In this document: positions 1 to 4,971 of the stretch, one piece after another | How positions within the stretch are numbered: the first letter of the stretch is position 1 | Layout of the letters: each line of letters opens with the position of its first letter | NCBI GenBank assembly: GCA_003641345.1 | Contig: QNAD01000064.1 | Coordinates: 1 to 8,687 of the forward strand | DNA: 8,687 nt | DNA from: Candidatus Zixiibacteriota bacterium | GTDB lineage: Bacteria; Zixibacteria; MSB-5A5; GN15; FEB-12 | Direction of reading: 5' to 3' | Notes under the pieces: model-generated | Told to the model about the DNA's origin: nothing | Seen by the model: only the letters and a program-made list of their open reading frames with translations | Databases searched by the model: none | Translations under genes and position numbers: made by a program

Positions 1-947
1 AACCTTGAGCCATCAACAATGCGAGCAATCACTTCTTTAACATCAAAAGCTTTACGGATATCATTTGAAACTACTCCGTATAATTCTTCAGGAGCATAAT
101 AAGGCTCTTCCGGTTCTTTCCAATCCATCTTCGTCTTATTAGTTCTGTTTAAATTTTCAACTACATTACGGCAAATTTGAATTGAGTGTTCATCGTTTTG
201 GGCATAATGGTCAGACACACCCGAGGTACGACAATGAACATCGGCACCACCCAATTCCTCCGGTGTAACAATTTCGCCAGTTGCGGCTTTTACAAGTGGA
301 GGTCCACCGATAAAAATTGTACCCTGTTTGCGAACAATTATAGTTTCATCGGACATCGCCGGCAAATATGCACCACCGGCTGTACAAGACCCCATCACAA
401 CAGAAATTTGGGGGATATTCAGAGCTGACATTCGAGCCATATTATAAAATATTCGCCCAAAATGATCTTTATCAGGAAAGGTTCCAGATTGAAGAGGGAG
501 AAAAATCCCGCCAGAATCAACCAGCGATATACAAGGCAAATGATTAGCTTCGGCAATTTCCTGTGCCCTTGCATGCTTAAGAATTGTCATAGGATAATAA
601 GTTCCACCTTTAACAGTGGCATCATTGACAATCACCATTACCTCTTTGCCATGTACCCGACCAATTCCTGTAATAAGACCTGCGGCAGGGGCGTCATTAT
701 CATACATATCATAGGCGGCAAGCGGACTCAATTCAAGAAATGGAGTATTACGATCAAGAAGTTTAGCCAGTCTTTCTCTCGGAAGAAGTTTACCTCTGTC
801 AGTATGGCGCTTTCTCGATTTTTCTGGACCACCCTTTTTTACTTTATCCAATCGTTCTTTAAAATCCAGATGCTGAGCTTTGTTTTTCTCGAAATTTTCC
901 TGATACTGAATTGACTTTGTATCAACTTTTGATTCCAGACGAAACAT
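1..947 (-). CDS. mccB: 3-methylcrotonyl-CoA carboxylase, carboxyltransferase (beta) subunit, 3'-truncated by the window
   Basis: This is a biotin-dependent acyl-CoA carboxylase carboxyltransferase subunit. It moves the carboxyl group from carboxybiotin to 3-methylcrotonyl-CoA in leucine/isovalerate breakdown, in the cytoplasm with a biotin-carrying alpha subunit that is not in view. My translation gives 315 codons without a stop before the window edge; the family is usually about 535 residues, so roughly the last 220 are missing. Diagnostic stretches are [10 protein letters not shown] (51-60), [13 protein letters not shown] (107-119), [11 protein letters not shown] (157-167), [19 protein letters not shown] (183-201, with the glycines of the oxyanion pocket), [17 protein letters not shown] (209-225) and [19 protein letters not shown] (231-249). 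The last three read as MCC rather than propionyl-CoA carboxylase. Geranyl-CoA carboxylase is the closest alternative. The ATG at 947 follows AGGGG about 10 bases upstream. The gene lies behind the tonB terminators, so it is probably transcribed separately. Confidence 0.92.
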   Translation of the reverse strand, partial: MFRLESKVDTKSIQYQENFEKNKAQHLDFKERLDKVKKGGPEKSRKRHTDRGKLLPRERLAKLLDRNTPFLELSPLAAYDMYDNDAPAAGLITGIGRVHGKEVMVIVNDATVKGGTYYPMTILKHARAQEIAEANHLPCISLVDSGGIFLPLQSGTFPDKDHFGRIFYNMARMSALNIPQISVVMGSCTAGGAYLPAMSDETIIVRKQGTIFIGGPPLVKAATGEIVTPEELGGADVHCRTSGVSDHYAQNDEHSIQICRNVVENLNRTNKTKMDWKEPEEPYYAPEELYGVVSNDIRKAFDVKEVIARIVDGSR

Positions 948-1199
948 ATTTATTTTTTCCCCTGTATTGATTTAATGTATACAAAAAATACTTCTATATT
1001 CATTTTGAATAGTACCTTAGCAAATATTTCCTTTGCTCACTAACCAAAAATTTGTTCCTTCGCTGATGCTAATAATCCAATTTCTATTTCAAATTGCTTA
1101 TTCCAGATAAAGCATTGACAATTAAGAACCTATCTGTTTCAGTTAAGGATTACAATATATGCTATGAGTTTTCTTTTGTAAAGAATATTGGTCATATAT
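948..1199. other. Non-coding stretch upstream of mccB
   Basis: No open reading frame with coding character is visible on either strand. It must hold the mccB leader and probably its minus-strand promoter, but I find no pair of boxes with good spacing and cannot place one. The only structure seen is the degenerate direct repeat at 1020-1072, annotated separately. Confidence 0.5.
1020..1072 (-). repeat. Two-copy imperfect direct repeat, about 29 bp period
   Basis: On the minus strand two units follow one another. One starts at 1072 and reads TTAGCATCAGCGAAGGAAC then AAATTT; the other starts at 1043 and reads TTAGTGAGCAAAGGAA then ATATTT. They match after a two-base gap near the start and a few substitutions. 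The core on the plus strand is TTCCTTTGCTCA (1028-1039) against TTCCTTCGCTGA (1055-1066). The second unit includes TTTGGTTAGTGAG (minus, 1048-1036), which recurs exactly on the plus strand at 7418-7430. It may be a relic of a dispersed intergenic repeat or a pair of regulator sites for mccB; the sequence does not decide. Confidence 0.4.
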
Positions 1200-1230
1200 A
1201 AAAAAAAAGGTGCCTAAAAAGGCACCTTTT
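1200..1230 (-). terminator. Rho-independent terminator of the TPR-exb-tonB operon
   Basis: A perfect 10-bp inverted repeat (AAAAGGTGCC at 1205-1214 and GGCACCTTTT at 1221-1230) encloses a 6-base loop. On the minus strand the stem runs into nine consecutive T (1208 to 1200, the first four also pairing in the stem). On the plus strand GGCTGG follows directly, so it is directional for minus-strand transcripts. It begins 29 bases past the tonB stop and separates the operon from mccB. Confidence 0.88.
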
Positions 1231-1252
1231 GGCTGGTATAAAAAATATCTAT

Positions 1253-1274
1253 AAAAATCTTACCCGTCGGTAAG
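1253..1274 (-). terminator. Second terminator-like hairpin overlapping the tonB stop codon
   Basis: Read on the minus strand, CTTACC, loop GACG, GGTAAG forms a perfect 6-bp stem, followed by A and five T (1257-1253). The tonB stop codon TAA (1262-1260) lies inside the descending arm. It is shorter than the main terminator downstream and may be a first, leaky stop or a 3'-end protecting hairpin. Confidence 0.5.
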
Positions 1275-1991
1275 TTCAAATTCTACTTTATAAGTTACCC
1301 AAACTTTTACCGGACGACCATTTTGAATGCCAGGTTTAAAACGACACTTGTAAGCGGCTTTTACAGCTGACTCATCTAACGAAACTACACCAGATGTTTT
1401 ACCTACGATAGCTTTGAGCACTTCACCTTCTTCATTCACTAAGGCAGAGACCCATACTAATCCGGTGATACCGGCTTGCTTGGCTAATCTTGGATATTCA
1501 GGCTTATGCTGAGAAATCATTTCAGGGTAAATTTCAACTGGAATAAAATCTGTTGGAGCAGGCAGGAAATCATCTTCAGCAATATCAACTACAATATCAC
1601 CTTCCCCTTCAGAAGCTACAATATCAGGAGCAACAATAGCCGCAAGTTCTTCACGTGAAGCAATAACAACATCTTCATCAAGAACTTCTTCATCAGCTAC
1701 CGGCTTAGGAATACCAACTTTCGGCATAGCCACATTAGGTTGATCAACTTTAACTTGTGGAGGACGTTTGGAAACTGAAGGCGGAGGACCCAAATCAGCA
1801 ACTGTTTTAATAACAACTGCCGGAGCTAAAAATTCTTCTTCGCCCCCAACATTAGCAATAATCCAAAAAGTAAGAAGAATCGCTACAATAAAGCCAAGCA
1901 CTGAAAGAGTACCAAACAAAAGGTTGCGCTGATATTTTGATTTTAGTTCAAAAGCACCGTAAGGTGAATATATTGCATTATTCATTGCCAT
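1260..1991 (-). CDS. tonB: TonB energy transducer, C-terminal TonB domain protein
   Basis: This inner-membrane-anchored protein should couple the ExbB/ExbD proton motor to outer-membrane TonB-dependent receptors. It has 243 residues: a cytoplasmic N-terminus (1-24), one membrane helix (about 25-47), a periplasmic linker (48-155) and a TonB C-terminal domain (about 160-240). The domain shows KPEYPRLAKQAGITG (163-177), VSALVNEEGEV (181-191), LDESAVKAA (205-213) and RFKPGIQNGRPV (217-228), ending in the final strand VWVTYKVEFEL. The linker is Pro-rich at first (PPPSVSKRPP, 69-78) but then strongly acidic (99-141), unlike the Pro-Glu/Pro-Lys runs of Escherichia coli TonB. The helix has no histidine corresponding to the E. 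coli TonB membrane His20. The ATG overlaps the exbD stop as TAATG, with AAAGGGG upstream, so translation is probably coupled. An in-frame ATG two codons later is a possible alternative start. Confidence 0.93.
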   Translation of the reverse strand: MAMNNAIYSPYGAFELKSKYQRNLLFGTLSVLGFIVAILLTFWIIANVGGEEEFLAPAVVIKTVADLGPPPSVSKRPPQVKVDQPNVAMPKVGIPKPVADEEVLDEDVVIASREELAAIVAPDIVASEGEGDIVVDIAEDDFLPAPTDFIPVEIYPEMISQHKPEYPRLAKQAGITGLVWVSALVNEEGEVLKAIVGKTSGVVSLDESAVKAAYKCRFKPGIQNGRPVKVWVTYKVEFELTDG

Positions 1992-2641
1992 TATAATTCC
2001 CCTTTCGAAATAGCTTCATTGACCGCAGCTTCCATTATTTTATTATCACGTTCTTCCCAATCACCCATTGCATAGCGATATGAGAATTTCTCTTCTCGAG
2101 TTAAGTCCTTGACTTTTTTGCCAAGTTTATCAGCAGTAAATTTATTCCAGGACCGTTCAATCAAATCAACTTCATCAAGAATATTTACCATATCAGCATA
2201 TTCAGCATCTTTGTGAATTAAAACAAGAGTACTCAATTTGCTATTTTCACGATTTTGTGCTGTTAGTAATCCACGAAGAGTATCGGGCCATAACATATAA
2301 ACTACTGAATCAGGAGTATTAGGGTTTGTCGGTAAAAGTTGAGGAAGGTTTTCCGGGGTGGGAGTTTTTGTATTCCACCAATACCTACTCTCTCCATCAA
2401 CTCTGAGAGACAAGAGATTTGACTCCTTGACATCAACTTCTTCGGTTTGATCTTTGGGCGGCAAGTTAATTTCCATAGCCTGAGGCATCGAAAACACTGT
2501 CGAGACCATATAGAAAATCAAGAGAAGAAAAGCAATATCGACCATCGGGGTCATATCAATACGAATAGAGACACGCCTCTTGGGTCTTCTTAGTCCTTTC
2601 TTTCCTCCTTTTGGCGCCCGTTCTGCTACTTCACCAGCCAT
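1991..2641 (-). CDS. exbD: ExbD/TolR-family protein, long form (second exbD of the operon)
   Basis: This is a subunit of the proton-driven ExbB/ExbD motor. It has 216 residues, against about 140 in the classical family. A basic cytoplasmic leader (KGGKKGLRRPKRR, 11-23) precedes one membrane helix (about 33-50) carrying the conserved DMTPMVDIAFLLLIFYM. Asp35 is the expected protonatable residue. The periplasmic part contains an ExbD-like core (STLVLIHKDAEYADMVNILDEVDL, cited as residues 137-160), but it is preceded by a Pro/Trp-rich insertion (88-120) and followed by a charged helical tail (161-216) that I do not recognise. The 17-residue motif is identical in the neighbouring short ExbD, so the pair probably arose by tandem duplication followed by divergence. 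The start ATG follows AGGAGAA at a 9-base spacing; a stem-loop lies immediately upstream. The stop overlaps the tonB start by one base. Confidence 0.92.
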   Translation of the reverse strand: MAGEVAERAPKGGKKGLRRPKRRVSIRIDMTPMVDIAFLLLIFYMVSTVFSMPQAMEINLPPKDQTEEVDVKESNLLSLRVDGESRYWWNTKTPTPENLPQLLPTNPNTPDSVVYMLWPDTLRGLLTAQNRENSKLSTLVLIHKDAEYADMVNILDEVDLIERSWNKFTADKLGKKVKDLTREEKFSYRYAMGDWEERDNKIMEAAVNEAISKGEL

Positions 2642-2659
2642 CTATAAAATTTCTCCTTT

Positions 2660-2680
2660 TTAGGTGATTACCTCACCTAA
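2660..2680 (-). promoter_or_regulatory. Intercistronic stem-loop just upstream of the long exbD ribosome site
   Basis: A perfect 8-bp inverted repeat, TTAGGTGA (2660-2667) and TCACCTAA (2673-2680), encloses a 5-base loop. It sits in the 77-bp gap between the two exbD genes, the only roomy gap in the block from the TPR gene to tonB. On the minus strand the hairpin ends only a few bases before the AGGAGAA ribosome site. No T-run follows, so it is not an ordinary terminator. It could be an mRNA processing or stability hairpin that sets subunit ratios, or a protein-binding palindrome. Confidence 0.55.
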
Positions 2681-2718
2681 TTATTATACAAACTCAAACA
2701 TATATTCGTTCGACACAA

Positions 2719-3186
2719 TTATTCCATTTCCTGATCTGTAATAATCAGAAATCTTTCAAGATGGTTTTCTTGCATCGATGTCATAACATCTTTCATAACA
2801 CCATAACTGGCACCTTGGTCAGCTTTAATAACAATCAAAGCTTTTGGGATTCTAGCACGTGCCCTATTTATAGCTTCAGCCACATCATACTTGTTTACGT
2901 TTCTAACGCTACGAGCATTTGTCTGAATATCTTTGCCTTCAATATTGATAGTAGTTTTGACAACATAATCAACATATATAGAATCATATTTAGTCACAGT
3001 TATGTTAATGATATTTTTATCGGGCAATTCTATCATCGAGTGCGACTCAGGCAAATCCACTGCCCTTGCTTCCGGCGGCCTAAATGTAGTCGTCGTCATA
3101 TAGAAGATTAAAAGCAAAAAGGCAATATCCACCATCGGAGTCATATCGACGCGAATGGCAACACGCCGTTTTTTCTTTGTCGCCAT
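2719..3186 (-). CDS. exbD: ExbD/TolR-family protein, short form (first exbD of the operon)
   Basis: This proton-channel subunit works with ExbB. It has 155 residues, close to the family norm. A basic leader (KKKRR, 4-8) is followed by DMTPMVDIAFLLLIFYM (14-30), in which Asp20 matches the essential membrane aspartate of ExbD/TolR. One membrane helix spans about 19-34. The periplasmic domain begins RPPEARAVDLPES (36-48) and ends in a typical ExbD fold: ALIVIKADQGASYGVMKDV (116-134), then ERFLIITD (144-151). The ATG lies three bases after the exbB stop, with AGGGAA of the exbB end as ribosome site, so the two are almost certainly translated together. A 77-bp gap with a hairpin separates it from the long exbD. 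Confidence 0.94.
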   Translation of the reverse strand: MATKKKRRVAIRVDMTPMVDIAFLLLIFYMTTTTFRPPEARAVDLPESHSMIELPDKNIINITVTKYDSIYVDYVVKTTINIEGKDIQTNARSVRNVNKYDVAEAINRARARIPKALIVIKADQGASYGVMKDVMTSMQENHLERFLIITDQEME

Positions 3187-3189
3187 AGA

Positions 3190-3948
3190 TTAGATTCCCT
3201 GTTTTTCTTTTAATATCTGAAGAATCTCAAAGGTAGCTTCATCTGTGGTATAGTTAAAAGCATCAACTTTATTAACAAAGAAATTATAGAAGAAAATACC
3301 AACAATACCGGACAAAAGACCACCGGCTGTATTAACCAAAGCTTCGGAAATACCGGTTGCTAAAGCAGTAGCATCAATAACGCCACCTTCAACATTACCG
3401 GTAGCGGCAAAAGCACGAATCATACCGACAGTAGTTCCTAAAAGACCTACCATTGTAGCAATAGAAGCAATGGTTGAAAGAGCAATTAAGTTACGTTCCA
3501 AAAGTGGTCCTTCCAAAGCATTAGCTTCTTCGATAGCTGTCTGAGTCAGAGCGATTTTCTTTTCTGAATCATAATTATTGGAATCTTTAACTTCGCGATA
3601 TCGTTCGATACCTGCACGAAGAACATTAGCAGTCGTGCCGCGCTGTTTATCACAGGCAGCCAAAGCACCGTCAATATCGTCGCCCTGAATAAGAGTTACG
3701 ATTTTTTTAAAGAAAACCTGAACCGAACTTTTCCCTTTAGCTACAGAATAAAGAGAAAAATAACGTTCTACAATAAATACCAACAACATGATAAAAATCA
3801 TAATAAGCAAAACAACGAGCGGTCCGCCCTGATAAATTGAGTGAACAATAGGATTTTCCGATGTTCTAAAAACTCCATACCAGAGTCCAAAACCGATTGC
3901 AAATGCAACTAAAGCATTTAATGTCACGAAAAGAGTTTGTTTAAGCAC
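3190..3948 (-). CDS. exbB: MotA/TolQ/ExbB-family proton channel protein
   Basis: This inner-membrane protein forms the channel scaffold around the ExbD helices. It has 252 residues. Hydrophobic segments lie at about 5-27, 42-60, 155-178 and 197-224; the first is extra compared with the three helices of E. coli ExbB. Family motifs are ERYFSL (61-66), GLLGTTVGMIRAF (168-180) and ISEALVNTAGGLLSGI (200-215). By alignment by eye, Thr172, Glu202 and Thr207 correspond to E. coli ExbB Thr148, Glu176 and Thr181 of the proton path, and the Glu-to-Thr spacing of five is kept. The start is GTG at 3948, supported by a strong GGAGGA eight bases upstream. It lies 23 bp after the four-helix membrane protein and 3 bp before the short exbD, central in the operon. 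Confidence 0.94.
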   Translation of the reverse strand: MLKQTLFVTLNALVAFAIGFGLWYGVFRTSENPIVHSIYQGGPLVVLLIMIFIMLLVFIVERYFSLYSVAKGKSSVQVFFKKIVTLIQGDDIDGALAACDKQRGTTANVLRAGIERYREVKDSNNYDSEKKIALTQTAIEEANALEGPLLERNLIALSTIASIATMVGLLGTTVGMIRAFAATGNVEGGVIDATALATGISEALVNTAGGLLSGIVGIFFYNFFVNKVDAFNYTTDEATFEILQILKEKQGI

Positions 3949-3962
3949 TTAACGTATCCTCC
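3946..3962 (-). promoter_or_regulatory. Ribosome binding site fixing the GTG start of exbB
   Basis: On the minus strand GGAGGA (3962-3957) is followed by an 8-base spacer and GTG (3948-3946). It supports the GTG start and places the full N-terminal hydrophobic segment in the protein. Confidence 0.8.
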
Positions 3963-3971
3963 ACTTGATAT

Positions 3972-4946
3972 TTAAATTTCTACGCCTTTCACAGCAATTA
4001 AAATAAAACCAGCCATAGAGACAAAAACACCCCATGATAAAGAGCCTAAAAAGACTCCCGGACCATAGCTGTCACCAAGACTTGAATAGTACGTGGTCGG
4101 ATCAAATCCGTAATTACCACCTAAAAACGATAAAAATAATGTTATAACAAACAAAATAACCGGAATCCAGTTCAATTTGACAATTTTTTTCAGAGCCAGT
4201 GCCTGTTTATCGCTATCTCCTTTGGAACCATACAGACCATATAGTGAATAAGCAGGCAAAGCAATACAAAGAAGTGTATAAACCAAAAACAACACCCCAG
4301 TAATTATAACAATAAAACCAGACGAGAATACCATAGACCCAACAGAACCTAAAGAAGCAAAGACTCCTATTCCTGATAAGTTATCATATTCTTTGTGAAC
4401 TTTCTTTTTAGCGACATAGGAATGAAGCAGTTCTTCTCCACCGCTTTCATTACCAATTTGGTCCGGTGGAGCAGCTCCTTCTTCGGTTTGTGCTACCGTA
4501 CCTGTTTCATCGACAGCTTCTTTTACGCCTTTATCGACCAAACCATTTTCTTCCGTAGCACCTAAAACTACTGATGTTGAATCATTGAGAGAATCAGCCA
4601 CTGTGGCAACAGGTTGTTCAATTTCCTGTTGATTAACTTCTTCAACAACTTCATTGTAGGCAGAATACCAGGGAAGAAACAGAGCGGCAACAATCATCAA
4701 ACTGGCAACAGTCAAAATTAACTTTTCGCCAAATGAGACCCGGTCACCCAACAAAGTACAGGACTCACGAAGAGTATCTGAACTAGAGCGTTTTTCGAGT
4801 AAAGCTTTGGTAAGTTTCTCTTTTTCAGCCTCAGACTTGAATAAGTCTTTCGGTTTACCAGGGAAAACATCAAAACCGATATACGAAAATCTCTGTTTTT
4901 CGCTTATCCTATCTTTGGAGCCAACCTTTTTTTCTTCTTCAGCCAT
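3972..4946 (-). CDS. Unrecognised four-helix membrane protein with a long acidic loop, within the exb operon
   Basis: I do not recognise this family. The 324 residues begin with a charged 75-residue cytoplasmic-type region containing FSYIGFDVFPGKPKDLFKSE (20-39) and TLRESCTLLGDRVSFGEK (58-75). A helix (about 75-93) ends in LFLPWYSAY (89-97). A loop of about 100 residues (98-190), very rich in Glu, Asp, Val and Ser, follows, then helices at about 205-236, 257-277 and 296-319. A small basic stretch (GSKGDSDKQALALKKIVK) separates helices two and three. The charge pattern suggests both ends in the cytoplasm and the acidic loop in the periplasm. The ATG follows GGGAG at a 5-base spacing. It sits 25 bp after the TPR gene and 23 bp before exbB, so it is almost certainly co-transcribed with the motor and may be a structural or regulatory partner. 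No ExbB, ExbD or TonB motif is present. Confidence 0.85.
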   Translation of the reverse strand: MAEEEKKVGSKDRISEKQRFSYIGFDVFPGKPKDLFKSEAEKEKLTKALLEKRSSSDTLRESCTLLGDRVSFGEKLILTVASLMIVAALFLPWYSAYNEVVEEVNQQEIEQPVATVADSLNDSTSVVLGATEENGLVDKGVKEAVDETGTVAQTEEGAAPPDQIGNESGGEELLHSYVAKKKVHKEYDNLSGIGVFASLGSVGSMVFSSGFIVIITGVLFLVYTLLCIALPAYSLYGLYGSKGDSDKQALALKKIVKLNWIPVILFVITLFLSFLGGNYGFDPTTYYSSLGDSYGPGVFLGSLSWGVFVSMAGFILIAVKGVEI

Positions 4947-4971
4947 TAAGACTCCCTAATAATTATTTAAA

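Noticed and set aside
186..914. Two plus-strand open frames (80 and 150 codons)
   Set aside because: They run antisense to mccB, whose protein is unmistakable; their translations show no family character.
2761..3111. Plus-strand open frame of 116 codons
   Set aside because: It is the complement of the short exbD gene and is rich in His, Ile and Ser as expected of a shadow frame.
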